A DNA stretch of 26,686 nucleotides, taken from Sulfurovum sp. (lineage in GTDB: Bacteria; Campylobacterota; Campylobacteria; Campylobacterales; Sulfurovaceae). Position 1 is the stretch's first letter; each line of letters starts with the position of its first letter. The DNA lies in contig DQVY01000118.1 of assembly GCA_015661535.1 (NCBI GenBank), positions 1-26,686 on the forward strand, given 5' to 3'. The translations under genes were made by a program, and so were the position numbers. This document shows, in pieces, positions 15,120-22,699 of this stretch. Below the pieces are notes generated by a model that had not been told where the DNA came from, made no database searches, and was given only the letters and a program-made list of their open reading frames with translations.

Positions 15120-15673
15120 AAGGTTCCTAATTTTCTAAATTTTTCTATCATTGACATATAGGCATCTATATTTTCAAAACGGTGATTACCGCCATATTCA
15201 ACAACAACTTTGTGCGTATTATAGAGAGATTGTGCTTTAGTATAATCTAAGAGTTCATCCTCACTTTGCAAAAGCACAAGATAGTTACCTTTAGCAGGTT
15301 TGATTTCTAATGTTTTAAAGGCTTCTATGTCACTTCTTTTAAACTCAAAAACTTCATCGTCACAGAAACGTTTTTGCCATCCTACATAAGGAAGCAGTGT
15401 CTGCCAAGGCTGAGTAGAAGGGTTTAGAAGGACGGCTTTTAAGCCATGTTTTTCAGCCAAATAGGTAGCGTAGAATCCTCCTAAAGAAGAACCAATAAGT
15501 AAATCTATATTTTCGGTGTGTAAAAGTTTTTCTATCTCTGCTATAGCCTCAAGAGGTGCATAAGGAAGATTCTCGGCGATAATATGTTCTGCACCAAAGT
15601 AAGCCTTGAGTGCTGTAGACTTATTCCCTTTCCCACAGGATGAAAAACCATGAAGAAAAAGTATCTTAGCCAT
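15116..15673 (-). CDS. YqiA-like alpha/beta-hydrolase esterase
   Basis: 185 residues, cytoplasmic. The N-terminal LFLHGFSSCGKGNKS, the nucleophile elbow GSSLGG (S63) and GGNHRF with the catalytic His near the end are the marks of the UPF0227/YqiA family of small esterases. A substrate is not assigned for most members. It starts one base after the rhodanese stop and overlaps dapE, so it sits inside a compact operon whose members share no obvious pathway. The symbol yqiA would be by similarity only. Confidence 0.85.
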   Translation of the reverse strand: MAKILFLHGFSSCGKGNKSTALKAYFGAEHIIAENLPYAPLEAIAEIEKLLHTENIDLLIGSSLGGFYATYLAEKHGLKAVLLNPSTQPWQTLLPYVGWQKRFCDDEVFEFKRSDIEAFKTLEIKPAKGNYLVLLQSEDELLDYTKAQSLYNTHKVVVEYGGNHRFENIDAYMSMIEKFRKLGTL

Positions 15674-15674
15674 A

Positions 15675-16019
15675 TTATCTTTCTATAGCGCCGCGATACG
15701 TGACGATACCGCCATAATGGTTGATGACATTTGTATGTCCGTTTTGCATAAATACATTTTGCACCTGTGCAGATCTGCTTCCTGTACGACAAGTAAATAC
15801 AAGTGTACTCTCTTTGTATTTCGTTAAAAGTTCATGTGCCCATTGCTGGAACTGTGTCGTAGGTTTAAGCATATCTACACCTTTGATGTGTCCTGCATTA
15901 AATTCCATATCTTCACGTACGTCCACCAGTAAAAATTTTACTTTGCCTTCTTCCCGTGCTTCTAAAAGTATTTCAAGTTCTTCTGAATTTATATCATGCT
16001 GTTTTAATAATGTTTGCAC
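15675..16019 (-). CDS. Rhodanese-like sulfurtransferase domain protein
   Basis: 114 residues with no signal peptide, a single rhodanese domain. The active-site loop CRTGSRS (C77) is intact, with VDVREDMEFNAGHIKG as the family's N-terminal hallmark (residues 32-46) and INHYGGI near the end. It would carry a persulfide on C77 for sulfur transfer in the cytoplasm. The start is GTG at 16019 with AAGGAG 8 bases upstream. It follows the Fe-S reductase-like gene and precedes the esterase gene. Its donor and acceptor are not shown by the sequence. Confidence 0.9.
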   Translation of the reverse strand: MQTLLKQHDINSEELEILLEAREEGKVKFLLVDVREDMEFNAGHIKGVDMLKPTTQFQQWAHELLTKYKESTLVFTCRTGSRSAQVQNVFMQNGHTNVINHYGGIVTYRGAIER

Positions 16020-16049
16020 TTTATTACTCCTTAATCAAATAGTCATATA

Positions 16050-16077
16050 ATTATATCCAATAATGATTATAATTTAC
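16050..16077 (-). promoter_or_regulatory. TATAAT -10 and weak Fur-box-like sequence before rhodanese
   Basis: A minus-strand TATAAT (16055-16050) lies about 30 bases before the rhodanese start. Immediately upstream, 16059-16077 matches the E. coli 19-bp Fur consensus at 14 positions. The region is almost all A and T, and campylobacterial Fur sites differ from the E. coli consensus, so the Fur call is weak; the -10 is more credible. Confidence 0.3.
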
Positions 16078-16090
16078 TGTTAATAACTAT

Positions 16091-16447
16091 TTATGCTTGG
16101 GCTTCTTGCTTTGCCTTATACTCCGGTGTACAGAAAATTTGACAATGACAAATACCCTGTTCCGGTATCTCTTTTTCTATGGCTGGTTTACATGGACAGA
16201 TACGATCATCTGTACTTTTAAACTTTCCTTCTTTTGCTGGATCTGGTTCAACCATAAAACAAGGACAGAAACGTTTACCAAAAAGTAGTTTATGTCGTGC
16301 CAAGCCCATAATAACACCTTCATTGACATCCTCATTTGCACTGTATACCCAGCCCATACTTTCACATACTTTATCTGTGAATTTTTCCGTTTTTGCTAAC
16401 TCATCTTTAAATTCTTGAGAATTCATATCTAATTGCTGCATCATCAT
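16091..16447 (-). CDS. Ferredoxin:thioredoxin reductase catalytic-domain protein
   Basis: 118 residues, cytoplasmic. The three-motif signature of the FTR catalytic chain is present: CPC (C61, C63), CPC (C84, C86) and CHC (C100, C102). Extra cysteines are C28 and C106. The spacings are longer (20 and 13 residues) than the 16 and 8 of plant FTR, as in bacterial FTR-like proteins. The known enzyme uses a 4Fe-4S cluster to reduce a disulfide with ferredoxin electrons. AAGGATAA precedes the ATG. No variable-chain partner is nearby. It heads the minus-strand run with the rhodanese, divergent from gatC. A role in thioredoxin or sulfur redox is likely. Confidence 0.85.
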   Translation of the reverse strand: MMMQQLDMNSQEFKDELAKTEKFTDKVCESMGWVYSANEDVNEGVIMGLARHKLLFGKRFCPCFMVEPDPAKEGKFKSTDDRICPCKPAIEKEIPEQGICHCQIFCTPEYKAKQEAQA

Positions 16448-16508
16448 TTATCCTTACTTGTCATGTTTTTGTATCTTTTTTCGTAGTGTACCTTAAAGTA
16501 AATTTATA

Positions 16509-16514
16509 TATAAT
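16509..16514 (+). promoter_or_regulatory. -10 box of gatC
   Basis: A perfect TATAAT lies 26 bases before the gatC start codon in the 93-base divergent gap. No good -35 is visible, which is normal for campylobacterial promoters. Confidence 0.5.
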
Positions 16515-16540
16515 AAGAAAACATACAAATAAGGCAAATA

Positions 16541-16831
16541 ATGCAAATAGACCATACCGTTTTAGCCAAATTGGAAAAACTCTCCCATCTGCGTATTGAT
16601 GCGTCAAAAAAAGAAGAAGTGATGACACAACTTACAGGTATCCTCTCCTACATAGAAAATCTGAATGAACTTGATACAGATGCACTCAGTCCCTCTTTTT
16701 CAACACTTGACGGGGGTACTCCCCTGAGAGAGGACACCCCTCGAGGACCAAGTACCATTGCCTCAGATATACTTTCCCGTGCACCGCAAGGGAAAGATGA
16801 CTTTTTTATTGTACCTGCAATTATCGACTAG
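16541..16831 (+). CDS. gatC: Asp-tRNA(Asn)/Glu-tRNA(Gln) amidotransferase subunit C
   Basis: 96 residues, the standard GatC length. Family pattern: IDHTVLAKLEKLSHLRI at the start, then LTGILSYIENLNELDTD, the TPLREDTP motif that wraps between GatA and GatB, and a C-terminal DFFIVPAIID close to the usual FxVPxVI end. GatC stabilises the GatCAB complex that amidates misacylated tRNAs. AAGG precedes the ATG. It begins the plus-strand housekeeping block. Confidence 0.95.
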   Translation: MQIDHTVLAKLEKLSHLRIDASKKEEVMTQLTGILSYIENLNELDTDALSPSFSTLDGGTPLREDTPRGPSTIASDILSRAPQGKDDFFIVPAIID

Positions 16832-16854
16832 TACCATAAAATATATATGTAAAA

Positions 16855-16890
16855 TATCACTTGATGAACCAAGTGATACTTTGCTATAAT
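16855..16890 (+). promoter_or_regulatory. pilT promoter overlapped by 9-bp inverted repeat
   Basis: TTGATG (16861-16866) and TATAAT (16885-16890) are 18 bases apart, about 40 bases before the pilT ATG. A perfect inverted repeat, TATCACTTG/CAAGTGATA with a 6-base loop (16855-16878), covers the -35 element. It could be an operator, or a terminator for gatC; the T-run after it is short. Confidence 0.5.
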
Positions 16891-16930
16891 TGCTTATTAT
16901 ACCTATAAAATATACCAAAAAAGGATCATC

Positions 16931-17995
16931 ATGGCTGCATTTGATATCAAAAAACTACTTCAGAGTGTTGTAACACACGGCGCGTCAGACCTTCACCTCG
17001 TAAGTCGGACAGAACCCCAAATCAGACTTGATGGCGTACTTAAACCTGTCAACCTGCCTAAACTTACCGGTGAAGATATTGAGGAGATGTGTTATTCACT
17101 CATTACAGAAAAACAAAAGCAGCATTATGAAGAATATAATGAACTTGACTTTGCCCTTCTAATTCCCGGTATTGGTCGTTTCAGAGCAAACTACTACCGT
17201 ACCTTAGGTGATGCGGCAGCTGCCTTCAGGATCATTCCTATCGATGTACCTTCTCTTGATGATTTGGGATCACCTTTGGTCTATAAAGAGATTATTAAAA
17301 GAGAAAAAGGGCTCATACTTGTAACAGGACCTACCGGTTCAGGTAAGTCAACCACACTTGCAGCCATGCTCAATGAAATCAACCTCAACGAACAAAAACA
17401 TATTATTACCGTGGAGGATCCTGTGGAATTCATCCACCAGAACAAAAAATCTGTTTTTTCACACAGAGGTGTAGGAGAAGATACCGCTAGCTTTGCCAAA
17501 GCATTGAAGTTTGCCATGCGTCAGGATCCTGATGTGATACTGATCGGGGAGATGAGAGACAAAGAGACCATTGAAGCCGGACTCACTGCAGCAGAAACCG
17601 GTCACCTGGTCTTTGCTACACTTCACACCTCTTCTGCTCCTGGTACGATCAACCGTATTATTGATGTATTTACAGGGGATGAACAACCTCAAATTAGAGC
17701 TATGATCGCTTCTTCTTTGGTCGCTGTCATTGCACAGGCCCTGCTTCCTAAACTGGGAGGTGGTCGTGTGGCTGCTTCTGAGATACTCATTACCAACCAT
17801 GCCATCTCAAACCTCATCAGGGAAGATAAAGTACACCAGATTTATTCTCAAATGCAAATAGGCCAAGGCGACTCAGGTATGCAGACACAGACACAAGCCC
17901 TCATTAAGTTCCTCAATGATGGAAAGATCTCACGTGATATGGCGATACAATATGCAAACCGACCTGAAGAGGTTACCAAAGCGATCATGCGTTAG
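16931..17995 (+). CDS. pilT: PilT, type IV pilus retraction ATPase
   Basis: 354 residues, the normal PilT length. Walker A GPTGSGKS (133-140), Asp box VEDP (161-164), Walker B around DVILIGEMRD (201-210) and His box TGHLVFATLHT (223-233) are intact. The AISNLIREDK motif, diagnostic of PilT against PilB, is near the C-terminus. This hexameric ATPase retracts the pilus for twitching. AAAAGGATCATC precedes the ATG. No other pilus gene is in the window, so it is an isolated member between gatC and cvpA. PilU is the nearest alternative. Confidence 0.93.
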   Translation: MAAFDIKKLLQSVVTHGASDLHLVSRTEPQIRLDGVLKPVNLPKLTGEDIEEMCYSLITEKQKQHYEEYNELDFALLIPGIGRFRANYYRTLGDAAAAFRIIPIDVPSLDDLGSPLVYKEIIKREKGLILVTGPTGSGKSTTLAAMLNEINLNEQKHIITVEDPVEFIHQNKKSVFSHRGVGEDTASFAKALKFAMRQDPDVILIGEMRDKETIEAGLTAAETGHLVFATLHTSSAPGTINRIIDVFTGDEQPQIRAMIASSLVAVIAQALLPKLGGGRVAASEILITNHAISNLIREDKVHQIYSQMQIGQGDSGMQTQTQALIKFLNDGKISRDMAIQYANRPEEVTKAIMR

Positions 17996-18002
17996 AAACA
18001 GC

Positions 18003-18022
18003 GGCTAAAAGCATTTTTAGCC
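18003..18022 (+). terminator. Hairpin between pilT and cvpA
   Basis: A perfect 8-bp stem GGCTAAAA/TTTTAGCC with a 4-base loop begins 7 bases after the pilT stop. No T-run follows, so it may be a weak terminator or an mRNA 3'-end stabiliser. Confidence 0.4.
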
Positions 18023-18071
18023 AAGTATTGGATACAATACGGAAAAATAGTAACAAACAGAGGATGATAAT

Positions 18072-18710
18072 ATGGATTTTTCAATGGAAAATTTTTCAAT
18101 GATGGATTTTAATTACTTTGATGTCAGTATCTCAGCCATCATACTTATATTGGGGATCAAAGGCTTTATGCAAGGGTTCATTAAAGAAGTCTTTGGTCTT
18201 GCCGGCCTCATAGGTGGTGTCTATTTTGCATCAAGACTATCAGATAAAGCAGCCCAATTTATAGAAACAAACTTTTTCCAGTTAGAAAATACCTCGTTAC
18301 TTAAACTCATTGGATTTTTATCTATATTAATTATGATCTGGTTAGGTGCAACAATTCTTGGTTCCATCTTTTCAAAATTAACAAGTGACAGTGGTCTGGG
18401 TTTCCTCAACCGTCTTTTTGGATTTATCGCAGGAGGAGGAAAATATTTTCTTATTTTTGCACTCATCGTGACTGCTTTGTCAAATGTAAAACTTGTAAAA
18501 GACAATTTATCAAAATATGTAAATGATTCTGTCCTCTACCCTTTCCTCTTGGAAGCAGGATCATATTTGATTAAAATTGATACTTCTGATCTGGGTATTA
18601 CTACATCTGATGCCAAAACTGAGAAGAAAACAGAAAGTACGCCTGCAGATATAAATGTCTCTTCAACTGATACCAATATCACTGTTGAGCACAATGCAAC
18701 AGCACAGTAA
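18072..18710 (+). CDS. CvpA family membrane protein
   Basis: 212 residues with about four hydrophobic segments (roughly 18-55, 70-95, 110-135) and a hydrophilic Thr/Ser-rich tail from about 175. The N-terminal motif ILGIKGFMQGFIKEVFGLAG is the CvpA-family hallmark. CvpA proteins are small inner-membrane proteins linked to colicin V production and envelope stress; their function is poorly defined. GAGG lies 8 bases before the ATG at 18072; a second ATG five codons later is possible. It directly precedes fur, as I recall in C. jejuni. Confidence 0.88.
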   Translation: MDFSMENFSMMDFNYFDVSISAIILILGIKGFMQGFIKEVFGLAGLIGGVYFASRLSDKAAQFIETNFFQLENTSLLKLIGFLSILIMIWLGATILGSIFSKLTSDSGLGFLNRLFGFIAGGGKYFLIFALIVTALSNVKLVKDNLSKYVNDSVLYPFLLEAGSYLIKIDTSDLGITTSDAKTEKKTESTPADINVSSTDTNITVEHNATAQ

Positions 18711-18722
18711 ATAAGGTTAACT

Positions 18723-19163
18723 ATGATTGAATATGCATTACTTTTAGAAAAGTTTCAAACCCTTCTAAAAGAAAATACGCTTAAATTTACCAAACAAAGA
18801 GAACTTGTTCTCAAATTTCTCTATGACAATGATGGACATTTCACCCCTGAAGATATCTATAACCATCTTAAACAAGAGAATCCGGATATAAAAATTGGTA
18901 TAGCCACTGTGTATCGTACACTCTCTTTATTGGAAACTTCACATATTGCTTCGTCAATCTCCTTTGGTGTACAGGGTAAGAAATATGAATTGGGCTTAAA
19001 GAAGCACCATGACCACCTTATCTGTACAAAGTGTGGAGAAATTATTGAATTTTTTGACACAGTCATAGAAGAGAAGCAGGAAGAGATCGCTAAAAAATTT
19101 AATTTTAAAATGACTGACCATACCATGAAGATCATTGGTCTTTGTGAAAACTGCCAAGCATAA
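18723..19163 (+). CDS. fur: Ferric uptake regulator Fur
   Basis: 146 residues. The N-terminal winged-helix domain (1-85) has KFTKQRELVL and the recognition-helix segment IGIATVYRTLSLL. The metal and dimerisation domain contains HHDH (95-98), CTKC (C101, C104) and CENC (C141, C144), the structural zinc cysteines. Fur represses iron-uptake genes when loaded with Fe(II). It starts 12 bases after cvpA with AAGG upstream and is followed by lysS, an order known in Campylobacter. PerR is the main alternative but the neighbourhood favours Fur. Confidence 0.93.
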   Translation: MIEYALLLEKFQTLLKENTLKFTKQRELVLKFLYDNDGHFTPEDIYNHLKQENPDIKIGIATVYRTLSLLETSHIASSISFGVQGKKYELGLKKHHDHLICTKCGEIIEFFDTVIEEKQEEIAKKFNFKMTDHTMKIIGLCENCQA

Positions 19164-19202
19164 CAGACAAATGTCTAATCTTATAACCCCCTAGGAGTCC
19201 CC

Positions 19203-20858
19203 TTGATATTTGACAACCAATATATTCAAGAACGTATTAAAAAATCACACACACTTAGAGAAAAAGGAATCAATCCTTACCCTAATCAAGTCAAAAAAGG
19301 TACACCTTCTGCGACATTTTTAGATGAGTGTAACTATGTACATGACATCACTGTTGACGAAGGTGAGATGAAACAAGACAAAACAAAGTCTTATACCCTT
19401 ACTGGACGTCTTAAATTTATCCGTATTATGGGGAAAGCTGCTTTTGCCAAAATAGAAGATGCTGATGGCTTGGTACAACTCTACTTTAACCGTGATGACC
19501 TGCCTGAAGGCTATTACAATGATGTAGTGAAAAAACTCTTTGAAGTAGGTGATATCATTGAAGCAAAAGGATACCCTTTTGTGACAGGAACAGGGGAACT
19601 TACCCTGCACTGTTTGGAAGTAAACCTGGTCACGAAAGCCATCTTCCCTCTACCCGAAAAGTTCCACGGCATTCAAGACCAGGAGATCAAATACCGTCAG
19701 CGTTACTTAGATATGATCATGGATGCAGAAGTCACCAGACGTTTTAAACTTCGCTCCAAAATAGTCTCTGGTATTCGAAGGTTTTTTGAAGACAAAGGCT
19801 TTTTAGAAGTAGAAACACCCATGATGCATGCTATCCCCGGTGGAGCCAATGCCAAACCATTCATCACACATCATAATGCCTTGGGTGTAGACCGTTATTT
19901 GCGTATTGCGCCTGAGCTTTACCTCAAACGTCTTATTGTAGGTGGTATGGAAGCTGTATTTGAAATAAACAGGAACTTCAGGAATGAAGGGATAGACGCC
20001 ACACATAACCCTGAATTTACCTCTATAGAGTTTTACTGGGCATACAAAACCTACATAGAACTCATGGAAGTGACCGAAGAGTTGTTTGACTATCTCTTTG
20101 ACACATTGAATTTGGAAAGAAAATTACCTTATGGTGACATGGAGATAGACTTTGCTACACCTTTTGCCAAAGTAGCGTGGGTAGATAGTATTGTAGATAT
20201 TGGCGGCGTACCTAGAGAGGTTGCGACAGACAGAGATGCCGGACTTGCCTACCTCAAAGAGCGTAATCTAAAAATAGATGAGAATTGGACACTGGGCTAT
20301 GTACAGGCAGAACTTTTTGACGAGTTTGTAGAAGCTAAGCTCATCAACCCTACATTCATTACAGACTACCCGGTAGACATCTCTCCTCTTGCAAGAAGAA
20401 ATGATGAGAACCCGGAAGTCACAGAACGCTTTGAACTTTTTATGGCTGGTAAAGAGATAGCCAATGGATTCTCAGAACTTAACGATCCTCTTGACCAATA
20501 TGAGCGATTTATGGGACAGGTAGATGCCAAAGAGGCTACTGGTGATGATGAAGCCATGCACATGGACACAGACTTTGTCAAAGCCCTTGGCTATGGTATG
20601 ACACCTACAGCAGGTGAAGGTATAGGCATAGACCGTTTGGTCATGATGCTCACCAACCAACATACCATCCGTGATGTCCTCCTCTTCCCGGCTATGAGAC
20701 CGGAAGTAGTACAAGAAGTGGTAAAAATAGATGCCACTTCCGTGTGTAAGAAATGCGGGCATGATGTGATGGAAGAACTTAAACCTGCTAAAAAAGGCAA
20801 AGGGATGTTCTGTTTGGATGCAGCTGCATGTAAAGGGCGTGCTTCAGAAAGAACGTAA
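19203..20858 (+). CDS. lysS: Lysyl-tRNA synthetase (class II) with extra C-terminal Cys4 tail
   Basis: 551 residues. It starts with TTG at 19203, supported by AGGAG 5 bases upstream and the family-typical opening IFDNQYIQERIKKS. The N-terminal OB-fold (about 55-150) and class II catalytic core follow, with motif 2 FRNEGIDATHNPEFT and motif 3 GEGIGIDRLVMMLT. The usual family end is near LLFPAMRP (about residue 498). Here about 52 residues continue and contain CKKC (C515, C518) and C537 and C543, the pattern of a small zinc ribbon. It charges tRNA-Lys in the cytoplasm. Confidence 0.96.
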   Translation: MIFDNQYIQERIKKSHTLREKGINPYPNQVKKGTPSATFLDECNYVHDITVDEGEMKQDKTKSYTLTGRLKFIRIMGKAAFAKIEDADGLVQLYFNRDDLPEGYYNDVVKKLFEVGDIIEAKGYPFVTGTGELTLHCLEVNLVTKAIFPLPEKFHGIQDQEIKYRQRYLDMIMDAEVTRRFKLRSKIVSGIRRFFEDKGFLEVETPMMHAIPGGANAKPFITHHNALGVDRYLRIAPELYLKRLIVGGMEAVFEINRNFRNEGIDATHNPEFTSIEFYWAYKTYIELMEVTEELFDYLFDTLNLERKLPYGDMEIDFATPFAKVAWVDSIVDIGGVPREVATDRDAGLAYLKERNLKIDENWTLGYVQAELFDEFVEAKLINPTFITDYPVDISPLARRNDENPEVTERFELFMAGKEIANGFSELNDPLDQYERFMGQVDAKEATGDDEAMHMDTDFVKALGYGMTPTAGEGIGIDRLVMMLTNQHTIRDVLLFPAMRPEVVQEVVKIDATSVCKKCGHDVMEELKPAKKGKGMFCLDAAACKGRASERT

Positions 20859-20884
20859 GCGTATGGGAGTTTTTAGAGATCTCC

Positions 20885-21196
20885 CTATCTGTCATCACCC
20901 TTAGGCTTATCTGTAGACTCAAGGGACCACTTATCGGTTGAATCACAACCAACATCACAAGTGATATGGGGTTCATACCCAGGGATATCCATATTCATTG
21001 CTACGGTGATGAGAAAATTACTGCCTTCGGTTCTGTGGGCCGTAAAAGTATGGGTACTACAGAACTCTTCATTCATGAGATCAGCGACAATGTTTGCATA
21101 CTGATAGGCATCTTTCTGAGTCTCAAATGTTACATTGTTCTTGTACTCACTTTTTTTAAAACATTTACACTCTTTTTCTATTTGTACAGTATACAT
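20885..21196 (-). CDS. Small cysteine-rich protein of unknown function
   Basis: 103 residues from the ATG at 21196, which has AAGGAAA 6 bases upstream. An in-frame ATG at 21238 would add 14 residues but has no ribosome-binding site. The protein has no signal or membrane helix. Cysteines occur as CKC near the N-terminus (about residues 10-12), one in the middle (EEFCST) and CDVGC near the C-terminus, suggesting metal binding or disulfides. The middle has an ETQKDAYQYANIVADLMNEEF helix-like stretch. I do not recognise the family. It lies antisense between lysS and glyA, 26 bases after lysS. Confidence 0.7.
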   Translation of the reverse strand: MYTVQIEKECKCFKKSEYKNNVTFETQKDAYQYANIVADLMNEEFCSTHTFTAHRTEGSNFLITVAMNMDIPGYEPHITCDVGCDSTDKWSLESTDKPKGDDR

Positions 21197-21252
21197 ATGT
21201 GTTTCCTTTTGAGTATAAACAGAAGGTTCTATACTCATACTTTGGCGTTATT

Positions 21253-21305
21253 GCGAATGATAACATCATTTGCTTAGTATCATCAATCTATGTTGTACGC
21301 GTACA
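21253..21305. promoter_or_regulatory. Inverted repeats upstream of the small Cys-rich gene and glyA
   Basis: Two dyads lie in the 243-base gap. One is a 9-bp stem GCGAATGAT/ATCATTTGC with a 3-base loop and one G-T pair (21253-21273). The other is a perfect 12-bp palindrome TGTACGCGTACA (21294-21305). The gap must carry promoters for both divergent genes, so either could be an operator. Confidence 0.3.
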
Positions 21306-21398
21306 CCAAGATCAGTGTCTTGAATATCTTACCTGTCGCGATGTGAATGAAATGCAATATCTACCCTGAAATTCATAACATATTTAGATGAAATTCGC

Positions 21399-21404
21399 TA
21401 TAAA
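21399..21404 (+). promoter_or_regulatory. Probable -10 box of glyA
   Basis: TATAAA lies 35 bases before the glyA start, preceded by AT-rich DNA. AAGGAA is the ribosome site further down. No -35 is convincing. Confidence 0.4.
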
Positions 21405-21439
21405 TACACATAAATTACCTCTATATTTTAAGGAACCCC

Positions 21440-22690
21440 ATGTCATACGCAATAGAAAGTTTTGACCCAGAGATTTTTCAAGCCATTGAAAATGAGAGAG
21501 AAAGACAAACAGACCACTTAGAAATGATTGCTTCTGAGAACTTTACACTTCCAGCAGTAATGGAAGCGATGGGTTCTGTATTTACAAACAAATATGCTGA
21601 GGGTTACCCTTATAAGCGTTATTATGGCGGATGTGAATTTGCAGATGTTGTTGAGCAGCTTGCTATAGACAGAGCCTGTGAACTTTTTGACTGTAAATTT
21701 GCCAATGTCCAACCGCATTCCGGTTCTCAGGCCAACGGTGCAGTCTATGCAGCACTTATCAAAGCTGGGGAAAAAATACTTGGTATGGACTTAAGCCATG
21801 GTGGACACTTAACCCATGGATCAAAGCCTAGTTTTTCAGGAAAAAACTACTCTTCATTTACCTATGGGGTAGAGCTTGATGGCCGTATTAACTATGATGA
21901 AGTACTTCGTATTGCTAAAATAGTCCAACCAAAGATCATCGTTTGTGGTGCTTCTGCGTATGCAAGAGAAATTGACTTTAAAAAGTTTAGAGAGATCGCT
22001 GATGAAGTCGGTGCCATACTCTTTGCAGATATTGCACACATTGCAGGCCTTGTATGTGCCGGTGAGCACCCTAGCCCCTTCCCTTATGCAGATGTAGTCA
22101 CTACAACTACCCATAAAACACTCGCAGGACCACGCGGCGGGATGATCATGACAAATGATGAAGCCATTGCCAAGAAGATCAATTCAGCGATCTTCCCTGG
22201 ACTTCAAGGTGGACCGCTTGTGCATGTGATCGCAGCAAAAGCTGTGGGCTTCAAACATAACCTTTCAGATGCATGGAAAGTACATGCAAAACAAGTCAAA
22301 GCCAACGCTTCCAAACTGGCTGAAGTACTTGTCAACCGTGGGTATGATGTCGTCTCAGGCGGTACGGACAACCACCTTGTACTTGTAAGTTTTTTAAACA
22401 AAGACTTCTCAGGAAAAGACGCAGATGCAGCACTGGGAAATGCGGGTATCACCGTAAATATGAACACCGTTCCGGGTGAGACCAGATCTCCATTTGTCAC
22501 TTCCGGTGTACGTATAGGTTCACCTGCGCTTACTTCACGCGGTATGAAAGAAAAAGAGTTTGAGATCATCGCAAACAAAATTGCGGATATACTAGACAAT
22601 ATCAATGATACTGATTTACAAGCTAAAATAAAAGATGAGATGAAAACATTGGCTCAGGATTTCATCATTTATGATAAAGCAATTTATTAG
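21440..22690 (+). CDS. glyA: Serine hydroxymethyltransferase
   Basis: 416 residues, the normal length. The PLP-lysine is K226 in TTTTHKTLAGPRGG. Other hallmarks are the N-terminal ASENF (31-35), NVQPHSGSQAN (89-99), FADIAHIAGL (195-204) and the folate-region SPALTSRGM. The enzyme interconverts serine and glycine and supplies methylene-tetrahydrofolate in the cytoplasm. AAGGAA is 5 bases before the ATG. The following DUF1882-like reading frame is in the same frame directly after the TAG stop. Confidence 0.97.
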   Translation: MSYAIESFDPEIFQAIENERERQTDHLEMIASENFTLPAVMEAMGSVFTNKYAEGYPYKRYYGGCEFADVVEQLAIDRACELFDCKFANVQPHSGSQANGAVYAALIKAGEKILGMDLSHGGHLTHGSKPSFSGKNYSSFTYGVELDGRINYDEVLRIAKIVQPKIIVCGASAYAREIDFKKFREIADEVGAILFADIAHIAGLVCAGEHPSPFPYADVVTTTTHKTLAGPRGGMIMTNDEAIAKKINSAIFPGLQGGPLVHVIAAKAVGFKHNLSDAWKVHAKQVKANASKLAEVLVNRGYDVVSGGTDNHLVLVSFLNKDFSGKDADAALGNAGITVNMNTVPGETRSPFVTSGVRIGSPALTSRGMKEKEFEIIANKIADILDNINDTDLQAKIKDEMKTLAQDFIIYDKAIY

Positions 22691-22699
22691 GCCTACACA

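Noticed and set aside
17459..17800. 113-codon antisense frame in pilT
   Set aside because: It is a shadow of the conserved ATPase core with no start signal.
20868..20890. Possible terminator after lysS
   Set aside because: The GGGAG/CTCCC stem is only 5 bp, the loop is long and no T-run follows.
21239..21439. tRNA or riboswitch in the gap before glyA
   Set aside because: No cloverleaf, CCA end or known aptamer core could be made out; only two simple dyads are visible.
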